Below, in pieces: positions 36,400 to 45,700 of a stretch of DNA of 64,000 bases (within the stretch, counting starts at the first letter, position 1; each line of letters opens with the position of its first letter). A program made the translations under genes and the position numbers. A model generated the notes under the pieces. It worked only from the letters and a program-made list of their open reading frames with translations, did not search any database and was not told where the DNA came from. The stretch is from Streptomyces sp. CA-278952 (GTDB taxonomy: Bacteria > Actinomycetota > Actinomycetes > Streptomycetales > Streptomycetaceae). Location: NCBI RefSeq assembly GCF_028747205.1, contig NZ_CP112880.1, forward strand, positions 6,979,501 through 7,043,500. The letters are read 5' to 3'.

Positions 36400-36792
36400 A
36401 TGAGCGAAACCCCTGATCCCGAGGTGGTCGAGCTGGCGACCAAGGTCTTCGACCTGGCCCGCGCCGGCGACACCGAGGCGCTCACCGCGTACGTCGAGGC
36501 CGGAGTCCCCGCCAACCTCACCAACGACCGGGGCGACACGCTGCTCATGCTCGCCGCCTACCACGGGCACGCCGGGACGGTCGCCGCCCTCGTCGCCCGT
36601 GACGCCGACCCGGACCGGGCCAACGACCGGGGCCAGACCCCGCTGGCCGGAGCCGTCTTCAAGGGCGAGGACGCCGTCGTCGACGCGCTGCTCGCCGCCG
36701 GCGCCGACCCGGCCGCAGGAACACCGTCCGCGCTGGACACGGCCCGGATGTTCGGCAAGACCGACCTGCTGGAACGCTTCGGTGCCCGGTGA
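36400..36792 (+). CDS. Ankyrin-repeat protein
   Basis: 130 residues with about three ankyrin repeats (DTLLMLAAYHGHAGTVAALVARDADPD, QTPLAGAVFKGEDAVVDALLAAGADP being two clear ones, each with the TPLxxA and LLxxGAD pattern). Cytosolic, no signal. Family knowledge: protein-protein interaction module. ATG at 36400 taken from the fold start; a longer frame exists upstream. Divergent from smeA but with no known link to sporulation. Confidence 0.85.
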   Translation: MSETPDPEVVELATKVFDLARAGDTEALTAYVEAGVPANLTNDRGDTLLMLAAYHGHAGTVAALVARDADPDRANDRGQTPLAGAVFKGEDAVVDALLAAGADPAAGTPSALDTARMFGKTDLLERFGAR

Positions 36793-37082
36793 GACGCCGG
36801 CGGGCGCGCCCCGTCGCGCGTCCGCCGTGGGCTCCGCTGACCGGTCCGTCGTAAATGTGGTCGCGGTGGCGAAATGGCTGGGTCATCATGACGTCGCGGG
36901 CCCGCTCAGGGCCACCGACGAGAGGCAGAGGAAGATGCTCTACACCAGGCGAAAGACGGCGGTCGGCCGATCATGTCACTGCGCGGCGTAACGGTGTCCC
37001 CCCGGACACTCCCGCGTGCCGAGAGGCACGGGGCACTGCACAGTCCCGGTTGCGTCGACAGCTTGATGTGAGGCTTTCTCCC

Positions 37083-38501
37083 ATGTTCGATCCGTTCATA
37101 GCGCCGAGCGGCACCCTGCTCGGCCTGTTGCAGAGGGGCCGCGGCGACGGCACGCTCCACGCGCTCGCCGCACCGCGCCCCGAGGCCCTCGCGGCTCTCA
37201 ACCACTGCGTCGTGAGCGACCCCCGTCACGACTGGCAGGTGGAGAACCGCTCTCTCTACTACGCGCGCCTCTACCTCGACCTCGACGGTGGTATCGAGGA
37301 GATCGAGCGACACCTCGCCGATCCCGACGACCACCTCGACACGGACGACTCCCGGACCGGTCTGGCGCTGTCCGTCCTCGGCCACCTCGCCTCCTACGGG
37401 CGCGACGACGCCCTGGCCCTGCTCCGCCGCTACGCGGCGACCGGAGCCAACTGGGCCTGGGCCCTGGACGAACTCGCCCTGCGCGACGACGACGCCGGCC
37501 TGCGCTCCCTCGCGCTGCCCGTCCTCGCCCGCTTCCCGGCCACCGACCAGGGCTCGGCCGACCTCGCCGCCGCCGTACGGGACTCCTTCGAGCCGCGCCC
37601 CTGGCGGCTGTGGGCCGACGACCCGCGCGCGGCGGTCGGCGCCCGGGTCAGGGCCGCCGGCGAACAGGGCTCGTTCGACCGATGGCAGCGCCAGATGCGC
37701 CCCGGGGGTCCCCGCCCCGGCTGGAGCGTCCAGGCCGTCTTCGACTGGGCCCAGCAGGCCCTGGAGCGCGGCAGCGAACTGCACGTCCCCGCGGCCCGCT
37801 GCCTCTCCGCCGTCGCCGGACCCGACGACCTGCCCCTGATCGTCGAGGCCGCCCGCAGCGGCCCCGAAGGCGCATGCTGCGCCGCCCTGCACTATCTCGC
37901 GGAGGCGGGCGACCCCGCCGTCCTCGACCTCATCGAGGCCGCCGCCGTCAGCCCCGCCCGCACCGTCGCCGACACGGCCATCGCCGCCTTCGAGCGGATG
38001 ACCTGCGACGACGCCGTGGAACGGGCCCGGCGCTGGGCCCACCGCCCCGACGCCCTCGGGGCCTCGGCCGCCGGAGTGCTCGCCTGCCGAGGCACCGCCC
38101 AGGACGCTCCCCAAGTCCTCGGCGCGCTGCGGGAGGCCGTACGCGGCGACGGACCCGACGCCCCCCGGCTGTGGACGCTGGTCGACGGAGCGGGCCGCCT
38201 CGGCATCGCCTGCGCCTCGCCCGTGCTGCGCCACGTCTACCGCGAGACGTCCTCCTCGCACCTGCGGGGCAGGGCCGCCCGCGCCCTGGCCGCCACCGAC
38301 CCGTCCTACCCGACCGGGTTCGCGGTGGAGTGCCTCTGGGACTGCGAGGAGACCACCCGCGAGGTGGCCGCCCTGCACGCCGAGACCGGAGACGTCCGCG
38401 TCGCCGAACGCCTGCGCCGCCTCGCCGCCGACCCGGCCGAGGAGGCCGAGGTCCAGACGGCGGTACGGAGCCGGATCGGGCCGGACGCACCGGCTCTCTG
38501 A
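37083..38501 (+). CDS. HEAT-repeat-like protein
   Basis: 472 residues composed largely of amphipathic helix pairs, such as DGGIEEIERHLADPDDHLDT, LALSVLGHLASYGRDDALALLRRY, LHYLAEAGDPAVLDLIEAAA and GRAARALAATDPSYPTGFAVE, the pattern of HEAT/PBS-lyase repeats. A conserved start MFDPFIAPSGTLLGLLQRGRG. Family knowledge: scaffolding; the precise function is unknown. Preceded by 290 bases without a gene (36793-37082). GTGAGG lies before the ATG. No enzymatic motif seen. Confidence 0.8.
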   Translation: MFDPFIAPSGTLLGLLQRGRGDGTLHALAAPRPEALAALNHCVVSDPRHDWQVENRSLYYARLYLDLDGGIEEIERHLADPDDHLDTDDSRTGLALSVLGHLASYGRDDALALLRRYAATGANWAWALDELALRDDDAGLRSLALPVLARFPATDQGSADLAAAVRDSFEPRPWRLWADDPRAAVGARVRAAGEQGSFDRWQRQMRPGGPRPGWSVQAVFDWAQQALERGSELHVPAARCLSAVAGPDDLPLIVEAARSGPEGACCAALHYLAEAGDPAVLDLIEAAAVSPARTVADTAIAAFERMTCDDAVERARRWAHRPDALGASAAGVLACRGTAQDAPQVLGALREAVRGDGPDAPRLWTLVDGAGRLGIACASPVLRHVYRETSSSHLRGRAARALAATDPSYPTGFAVECLWDCEETTREVAALHAETGDVRVAERLRRLAADPAEEAEVQTAVRSRIGPDAPAL

Positions 38502-38563
38502 CCGCGGGAGCGGGGAGTCCGGGAGTCCGGGAGGACGCGGAGCTAGGGCGGACGCGGCCGGTG

Positions 38564-38602
38564 GCCTAGGAGGAGGGGCGTTGTCAGACCCTCCTCCTAG
38601 GC
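38564..38602. terminator. 14-bp inverted repeat overlapping the next promoter
   Basis: GCCTAGGAGGAGGG (38564-38577) and its complement (38589-38602) with an 11-base loop, 63 bases after the HEAT gene stop. The right arm includes the TAGGCT box of the following gene, so the same DNA may serve as terminator and as promoter or operator. Confidence 0.6.
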
Positions 38603-38610
38603 TTCTCCCC

Positions 38611-39183
38611 ATGGACGTCAACGAGTGGTGGGGGCTCGTCGAGCGGGCTCGCGACGCGGCCGGGGACCGGGCGGACGACCGGGACCCGCCCGACGACCCC
38701 TTGCCCGGAGCCCTGACCGACGTACTCGCCTCCCTGGAGCCGGCGCGGATCACGGCCTTCGCCGTCACCGCCGTGGACGTGACCCGGTCCGCCTACCGGT
38801 GGCCCCTGTGGAACGCGGCCTACCTCATCGAGGGAGGCTGCGGCGACGACGGCTTCATGGACTTCCGCGACGGGCTCGCCCTGCTCGGCCGGGAGACCTT
38901 CACCCGAGCGGTGGCCGATCCGGACACGCTGGCCGGACTGCCGGTGGTGATCCGGATGAGCCGGGGAGAGCGCGGCTGGATCGGATACGAGTCCCTGAAC
39001 GCCCCGATCGCCGAGGCCTACCACCGTCTCCGGGGCGAGAGTGCCTCCCTCGACGCCGCAGTCGAAGCGGCGCTGCGCGACCGCATACGCCCGGCGGACC
39101 CGGCGGGCGAGAGCTGGGACGCCGAGGACGCCACCGCGAACCGCCGCCATCTGCCCCGGCTGGCAGCGCTCTTCCAGGACTGA
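38611..39183 (+). CDS. DUF4240 domain protein
   Basis: 190 residues matching the DUF4240 pattern: MDVNEWWGLVERARDAAGD at the start, then WPLWNAAYLIEGGCGDDGFMDFRDGLALLGRE and the ESLNAPIAEAYHRL block. Function unknown. Its ATG lies seven bases after TAGGCT (38598-38603), with no ribosome site, so it is probably leaderless. The N-terminal segment is shorter in the family by a few residues. Confidence 0.85.
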   Translation: MDVNEWWGLVERARDAAGDRADDRDPPDDPLPGALTDVLASLEPARITAFAVTAVDVTRSAYRWPLWNAAYLIEGGCGDDGFMDFRDGLALLGRETFTRAVADPDTLAGLPVVIRMSRGERGWIGYESLNAPIAEAYHRLRGESASLDAAVEAALRDRIRPADPAGESWDAEDATANRRHLPRLAALFQD

Positions 39184-39268
39184 ACCCCCTGCGGGTGCTC
39201 CGTCCCCGCGAGGTCCCTGCGGACGCTCCGCCCCTGCGAGCCCGCGGGCGCGGGCACAGAAGGGCGCC

Positions 39269-39939
39269 ATGACCGGACGCTGGGAGTTCCGGATCGACCG
39301 GGGCGGCACCTTCACCGATGTGGTCGGCCGCCGCCCCCACGGCCGCCTGATCACCCGCAAGCTCCTCTCCCACGACCCCGACCGCTACGACGACGCGGCC
39401 GTCGCCGGAATCCGGCTGCTCCTCGGCCTGGACCCCGGCGAACCGGTGCCCGTCGACCGGGTCGCCGCCGCCCGGATGGGCACCACCGTCGCCACCAACG
39501 CCCTGCTGGAACGGCGGGGCGAGCCGACCGTGCCGCTGACCACCGAGGGCTTCCGGGACGCACTGCGAATCGCCTACCAGAACCGGCCCCGCCTCTTCGA
39601 CCGGCACATCGTCCTGCCCGAGGCCGTCCACGAGCGCGTGATCGAGGTCCCCGAACGTCTCCACGCCCACGGCCGCACCGTACGCCCCTGGAAATCGCCC
39701 CCGTACGCGAACAGTTGCGCGCTGCCCACGCCGACGGTCTGCGCAGCGCCGCCGTCGTCCTGATGCACGGCTGCCGCCACCCCGCCCACGCCGACGGTCT
39801 GCTGGTCCCGCTGGAGGGCTGCGACACCGTCGAACTGGACGCCGGAGACGTGCTCGTGGTGCGCACACCGGGCGGCGGCTACGGACCCGCGCGGACTCGG
39901 CCGCTCGCACCGGACGCTCACGCGGGGCCGGTCGCATAA
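39269..39939 (+). pseudogene. Collapsed 5-oxoprolinase / hydantoinase (N- and C-terminal remnants)
   Basis: From ATG 39269 the frame reads WEFRIDRGGTFTDVVGRRP, the intact N-terminus of the OplAH/HyuA family, and continues with RMGTTVATNALLERRGEPT to about residue 140. Near 39690 the frame shifts (wrong register reads RPWKSPPYANS; correct one LEIAPVREQLRAAHADGLRS). After AAVVLMHG the text jumps straight to EGCDTVELDAGDVLVVRTPG, which resembles the C-terminus of the family, ending at 39939. So a gene of some 1200 codons has shrunk to about 220 by a large internal deletion and a frameshift. ATP-dependent 5-oxoproline hydrolysis is lost. Confidence 0.85.
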
Positions 39940-39984
39940 ACGCCGTTTCGACCGTTGTCGGTGCGAGGACCTAATCTGTCCCAC

Positions 39985-41514
39985 GTGACTTCGCCTGCCT
40001 ACCCGGACACCGCCTCGCCGCAGCTCAGCGCGGGGCCGCGGCCTGCCCCGGGCCCCGCCGCCGACGAGGGGCTGTCGCGGCGGCTGCGCGCGCTCGCGTG
40101 CACGGCGCCGCTGCACGACCTCGACGTCCGCAAGGCGAATCTGGCCGGCGAGTACACGGTGTACGCCATGGCGGAGGTCGCTCTCGCCGCGATCGACCAC
40201 GTCACGCTCAACATGGACTTCGACACCGGAGCCGACCACGACCAGATAGTGGCCAGACTGCTGCCCCGGGTCGGCGCCCAGGCCCCCGACCGCCCCGTCG
40301 CCGAGCACGAACGGGTCGCCCGCTGGGTCCTGGAGAACCTGATCAACGTCGGCAGCGTCGACCGCGGCTTCCGCGCGGTCTACGGCACCTTCGGCCCCGA
40401 CGGGGTCTACATCCGCCGGGACTACGACTTCAAGCTCATCGAAGAGGTCCCGGGCTACGGCGGCACGGTCTACCTCCGCGCCACCGACGAAGCGGTCAAC
40501 GTCCTGGTCGGCGCGTTGGACACGGATGTCACCAGCGCCCAGATCGCCGCCGAGGTCAAGCTGGAGGTCCTCATCAGCCGGGGCCGCCTCGCCGACGCCC
40601 AGCTCGCCGCCGAACAGGCCCGCTACCGCACCGTGCAGTACGCCGAGACCCTGCGCCGGACCCTGGAGGCCACCCGGCGCAACGTCCGCGCCGTCGACTG
40701 GCTCCACACCGTCCCGGACATGATCGCCGAGGCCCTGGACCACGTGGCCGACCGCTACCGCCACGAGAACGCGATCCTCACCAACATCCGCAAGGCACGC
40801 GACGAGGCCGAGGAGCCCGAGCACAAGCGCCGGGCCGCGGAGCTGGTCGACATCGTCAAGGACTGCATCCGCCGCCACACCCAGCTCCAGTCCCGGCTCC
40901 TGGAGGCGGGCCCCCTCTTCCGCGCGGAGCAGGACCGGCAGGCGTTCGCCCCACCCGCCGCCCACACGGGCCTCGACCTGTACGGGCAGCTCCTCGCCCC
41001 GCTCCTCCCCCTCCCCGTCGAACAGTCCACCCGCGCCACCGACGCGTTCTTCGCCCACGGCACCGGACTGCGCACCCCCACCTCCGTACGGGTCGCGGAC
41101 CTGGTCGACCTGCTGCTCACCCCGCCGCTGGAGCGCGAGCACCTGGGCGCGGAGATGCCCGAGCCCGACCTCATCGCCACGCCTGACGACAGCCGGTTCA
41201 GCGAGGAGCAGCTCGCCCGCGCCATGACCCTGCTCGACCTGGAGCACGACGCCCCGCGCCGGCTCTCCGGACTGCTCGCCGAAGCCCGCGGCACCGGAGA
41301 CACCGACCTGCCGTACCTGGTCGCCCTGCTCGCCGTCCACGCCGCCAGCCCGCCGGTCGGCACCGCCTACCGTCAGGGCGAACGTCGCCTGCTGTTCGCC
41401 GTGGACGACGGGGCGCAGCTGGACGACCCGGAGTTCGGCGGCGCCGACCTGATCGTGGGTACCGCCCTGCTGGACGCCGTCGGCATGGCCGCCGACCGCA
41501 AGGAGGCCTCATGA
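39985..41514 (+). CDS. Kleisin-like subunit of a MukBEF/Wadjet-type SMC system
   Basis: 509 residues from GTG 39985, which follows TAATCT by seven bases (leaderless; TCGACC is 18 bases further up). The N-terminal part (LRALACTAPLHDLDVRKANL..., LAAIDHVTLNMDFDT..., ARWVLENLINVGSV) looks like a winged-helix, helical MukF/JetA-type domain. The middle (about 180-320) is long alpha-helix (AQIAAEVKLEVLISRGRLAD, TLRRTLEATRRNVRAVDW) as in kleisins, then a mostly helical C-terminus. Partner assignment rests on being first in an operon with a winged-helix protein and an SMC-like ATPase. No recognised enzyme motif. Homology is inferred and needs profile searching. Confidence 0.6.
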   Translation: MTSPAYPDTASPQLSAGPRPAPGPAADEGLSRRLRALACTAPLHDLDVRKANLAGEYTVYAMAEVALAAIDHVTLNMDFDTGADHDQIVARLLPRVGAQAPDRPVAEHERVARWVLENLINVGSVDRGFRAVYGTFGPDGVYIRRDYDFKLIEEVPGYGGTVYLRATDEAVNVLVGALDTDVTSAQIAAEVKLEVLISRGRLADAQLAAEQARYRTVQYAETLRRTLEATRRNVRAVDWLHTVPDMIAEALDHVADRYRHENAILTNIRKARDEAEEPEHKRRAAELVDIVKDCIRRHTQLQSRLLEAGPLFRAEQDRQAFAPPAAHTGLDLYGQLLAPLLPLPVEQSTRATDAFFAHGTGLRTPTSVRVADLVDLLLTPPLEREHLGAEMPEPDLIATPDDSRFSEEQLARAMTLLDLEHDAPRRLSGLLAEARGTGDTDLPYLVALLAVHAASPPVGTAYRQGERRLLFAVDDGAQLDDPEFGGADLIVGTALLDAVGMAADRKEAS

Positions 41515-41669
41515 CCGGCCCCGCGGCGTCCGCCGCGCACCGCCCCGCCGCGTCCGTAGTGACCGGCCCCGCCGCGTCCGTCGTGAACAGCCCCGCCCTC
41601 TCCGCCGTGACCGGGCCCGCCCTCCTGCCGCACCCGCACGTTTTCCGTACCGAGGAGTCCCAGCCGTGA
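41511..41669 (+). CDS. Tiny repeat-rich ORF bridging the kleisin-like and winged-helix genes
   Basis: 52 codons. ATG overlaps the preceding stop as ATGA, and its own stop overlaps the next start as GTGA. The peptide is made of imperfect repeats of TGPAAS/SVVxxPA (MTGPAASAAHRPAASVV, TGPAASVVNSPALSAVTGPA) ending in VFRTEESQP. No ribosome site needed if coupled. It could be a true small protein, a coupling spacer, or chance. Confidence 0.35.
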   Translation: MTGPAASAAHRPAASVVTGPAASVVNSPALSAVTGPALLPHPHVFRTEESQP

Positions 41670-42610
41670 GCGACCACGACGCCGAGCACACCGACGCGTG
41701 GACCGAGCCCTCCGCGCACGCCGGGCCCGCCTTCCCGCACGCGGGCGACTCCGCGCACCAGGGGGCCGCCGAGCCCGCCGGGCAGACGCCCGTCACCCCG
41801 GCCGACGCCGCCGACGCAGCCCGCCTGGTCTCCTTCGGGCTCCAGCCCAAGCTGCTGCCCGCCCGCGACGCCGAATACGCCGACCTGCTGCGGCGCTACC
41901 GCGAGGAGAGCGCCTTCGCCCGGCTCGCCGACGCCGTCGCCACCGGCCTCGGCCTCATCGTCCTGGAGGTCTCCCCACGCGCCGGGATGGCCGTGACCGC
42001 GGGCGAGGACTCCGTCTTCGCCGTCCGCATGGGCGACTACGCCCGCCGCGCATCGTCCGACTCCGCCGACCGCTTCCTGCACGGCCTCGCCCACCTCGCC
42101 GTCGCCGCCCTGGCCTTCCCCCGCCCCGAGGACCTCGCCGACGACGCGTACATCGGCCGCATCACGGTCAACGGCGTCGACGCCTTCGTACGCCAGGCCT
42201 GCCGACGGCTGGAGGAGCGCGCCGAGGAACAGGGCGACAACACCGACCCGGCCAGTGACGCCCCCGGACTCGAAGCCGGCTGGCGAATCTACGCCCGCCG
42301 CAGCTCCACCGGCGCGACGAAGGACGCCCGTCGGCTCGCCGGATCCACCACCGGCATCATCGGCAAGGCCGTCGCCTTCCTCACCGACTCCGGCTTCCTC
42401 CAACGGACCGGCGACGACGCGGGCGGCGCCTACCGCACCACCGCCCGCTACCAGCTCCAGGTCCGCGACCTGGCGGGCAGCGCCGCCATGGCCGAACTGC
42501 TGGAGCTCGGCGTCGTTCCCGTCACCGACGGCTCCGCCACCCTGCTGCCACCGCCCGACCCCGACAGCATGGAGCTGGCCGCCGACGCGGGCCTTCCCTT
42601 CCACTCCTGA
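41666..42610 (+). CDS. Winged-helix MukE/JetB-like subunit
   Basis: 314 residues from GTG 41666 (GAGGAG upstream). After a disordered acidic/Pro-rich N-terminus of about 55 residues comes LPARDAEYADLLRRYREESA, a mixed alpha/beta region (VLEVSPRAGMAVTAGEDSVFAVRMGDYARR), and a winged helix-like end (GIIGKAVAFLTDSGFLQRTGDDAGGAYRTT). That layout and its position resemble MukE/JetB/MksE. Family assignment is inferred. Confidence 0.55.
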   Translation: MSDHDAEHTDAWTEPSAHAGPAFPHAGDSAHQGAAEPAGQTPVTPADAADAARLVSFGLQPKLLPARDAEYADLLRRYREESAFARLADAVATGLGLIVLEVSPRAGMAVTAGEDSVFAVRMGDYARRASSDSADRFLHGLAHLAVAALAFPRPEDLADDAYIGRITVNGVDAFVRQACRRLEERAEEQGDNTDPASDAPGLEAGWRIYARRSSTGATKDARRLAGSTTGIIGKAVAFLTDSGFLQRTGDDAGGAYRTTARYQLQVRDLAGSAAMAELLELGVVPVTDGSATLLPPPDPDSMELAADAGLPFHS

Positions 42611-42706
42611 CCTTCCCTTCTGACCTGACCGGCCGTTCCCTACCGGCTCGCACGTCCCGCACCTGCCGCTCCGCCCCTGCTCACCGAACGACGAGAGTCC
42701 GCCGCC

Positions 42707-45700
42707 ATGTACGAGTTGTCCCGGGTCCGCCTCTACTCCATCGGGCCTGCCGGTGCGCGCTACGCCGACACCGTCCTCGACCTGCGCGGCGTCGGCGCAC
42801 CCGTTCCCAGCCCCGCCCCCGCCCAGGCGGAGTTCTTCGAGGACGAGCCGGTCGGCCCGCCCCGCCGCCCCGCCCCCGCGGGCGTCCTCTTCCTGGAGAA
42901 CGGCGGCGGCAAGTCCGTCCTGCTCAAGCTGATCTTCTCGGTGATGCTCCCCGGCCACCGCAACACGCTCGGCGGTGCCAGCTCCGGCGTGCTGCGCAAG
43001 TTCCTCCTCGCCGACGACTGCGGGCACGTCGCCCTGGAGTGGCAGCACACCCTCACCGGTGAGTGCGTCGTCGTCGGCAAGGTCAGCGAGTGGCGCGGCC
43101 GTCAGGTCTCGGGCGACCCCCGCAAGTTCGCCGAGGCCTGGTATTCGTTCCGGCCCGGCCCCGGGCTCACCCTGGACAGCCTGCCCGTCGCCGAGTCCTC
43201 CGCCGTGGGCCGCCCCGCCGAAGGCGTCTCCGGCGCACGCGGCAGGCGGCGCACCATGAAGGGCTTCCGCGACGCGCTGATGGACGCGGGCAAGTTCTAT
43301 GCCCACCTCGACGTGCACTGGGAAGAGATCCACGACCGCTGGAACGAACACCTCGGCGACCTCGGTCTCGACCCCGAACTCTTCCGCTACCAGCGCGAGA
43401 TGAACTCCGACGAGGGCGAGGCCGCCGGACTCTTCGCGGTGAAGAAGGACTCCGACTTCACCGACCTCCTGCTCCGCGCCGTCACCGACACCCGCGACAC
43501 CGACGGACTCGCCGACCTGGTCAGCGGCTTCGGCAACAAGCTGGGCCGCCGCGCCGAGCTGACCGCCGAACGCGACTTCACCGCGGGCTCCGTCGACCTC
43601 CTCAACCGGATCGTCGAGGCCACCGACACCCGCGCCCGCGCCCGCGACATCCACGCCGGCGCCGAACGCCGCTCCCGCACCCTGGCCCGCCGGCTGACCG
43701 CCCGCGCCGCCGAGGAGCGCGGCCGCACCGCCGAGCTGGCCGAACGGGTCACCGCCGCCGCCCACACCGTCACCGAGGCCGAGTCCACCCGGGGCAGCCG
43801 TTCCCTGATCGCCGCCGAACTCGCCTACCGGCACGCCTCGCTGGCCCTGACCGCCGCCGAGAAGAGCGCCGCCGCCGGCCGCAAGGAGCTGGTCGAGGCC
43901 CGCACCCTGCACGCCGCCTGGCAGGCAGCCGAAGCCGTCCTGCGCCACCGGGCGGCCGCCGACCGCTCCGCCAGGGTCGCCGTCGCCATCCGCGAAGCCG
44001 AGCGCGACGCCGCCCCCGCCCTCGCCGCCCGCTCCGCCGCCGCCACCGACCTCGTCCGCGCCCTGCACCGGGCCGCCGAGGAGGGTGAGCGCGTCGCCAA
44101 CGACGAGGAGGAGCGCTCCGACACCCTCCAGGCCACCGGCGAACGCGCCCACCGCGACGCCACCGTCGCCGCCACCGAGGCCCAGCGCGCCCGCAGCGAG
44201 GCCGGACACCTGCGCCAGCGCCTCGCCGAAGTGGGCCAGGAGACCGCCGAAGCCGTCAGGGCGGGCTGGCTCGACGACACCGCGCCCGACGCCGACCCCG
44301 CCCGCGCGGCCCTCGCCGCCAGCGACGCCGAACAGTCCGCCGTCGCCGCCTGGGACGCCGCCCGCGACGCCGCGCGCGCCGCCGCCGACAACGCCCGCGA
44401 GGCGGCCGTCGCCGAGAGCCGCGCCGATCTGACCGCCGCCCGCGCCGCCGACGGAGCCAGGGCGGCCGAGCAGAGTTACGAGGACGAGCTCCGCGCCGCC
44501 GAATCCATCGCCGCCGACCCCCGCCTGGGCGACCTGCTGGGCCTTCCGTCCGGCACCGGCGTCCCGCACCCCCGCAAGGAAGCCGTCGACGAGCCGTCCG
44601 GACCGGACCGGGGATCCGGCGCCCGCCCCGGCCCGGGGGCGGACGACGGCACGGCCGCCTCCGCCGAACCGGCCGCCGATCGCGCGGTGGCCCTCGCCGA
44701 CCAGCCCGCCGCCACTCAGCAGCCGCTGACCGCCGAGGAGTTCGACCGCAGCGCCGACGAGCTGCGCGACCTCCTCGACCAGTCCGTCGCCGCCGCCGAA
44801 CGCCGCCTCTTCGACCTGCGCACCGCCGCCGCCGACGACGCCCGCATCCTCGGCGCGCTCGGCGAGGGCGGGCTGCTGCCGCCAGGACCCGACGTCCTGG
44901 CCACCGTCGAATACCTGGGCGAGCACGGCATCCCCGCCCTGCCCGGCTGGCGCTATCTCGCGCAGGCCGTCGACCCGGCCGACCACGCCGCCGTCCTCGC
45001 CGCACGCCCGGAGCTCGTCGACGGCGTCGTCATCACCGACCCCGACGCCCACACCCGCGCCCGCGAGGTCCTCGGCGGCGCGGCCCTGCTGCCCCGCTCC
45101 GCCGTGGCCGTCGGCACCGCCGCCGCCCTCCTCGCCCCCGTCCCGGCCCCCGGCACCGGCTCCGACGCGCAGCACGACGGCGTCTTCCTCGTCCCGCCGA
45201 ACCCGGCCATGCACGACGAACACGCCGCCGACGAGGAACGCCACGCGCTGCGCAGCCGCGCCGCCGCCCGTGACGAGGACATCAGGACGCTCGCCGCCCG
45301 CCTCTCCGGGGACCGCGCCCTCGCCGCCCGCATCGGCTCCTGGCGCGCCGACTGCCCGCCGGGCATGCTCACCGAACTGGCCGAGGCCGCCGCCGGCGCC
45401 CGTACGGCGGCCGAGAGCGCCGAAGCCGTCCTCGCCGAGGCCCGCACCGCCCGCGCCGAGGCCGACGAGGCCGCCGCCGACACCGCCCGGGTCCGCGACG
45501 AGCGCCAGGAAGCCGCTCAGCGGGCCCGCCGCGCCGCCGACGCCCTCGCCGGACTCGCCCACCGGCTGCGGGAGCGGGCCGGCTGGCAGGTCCGGCTGCG
45601 CGAACTGGTCGACGAGGCCGCCGAGTCCGAGGCCCGTGCCGCCGTCTGCCTCGACCTCGCCCGCGCCGCCGACGAGGACCGCAGGGCCGCCCAGCGCGCC

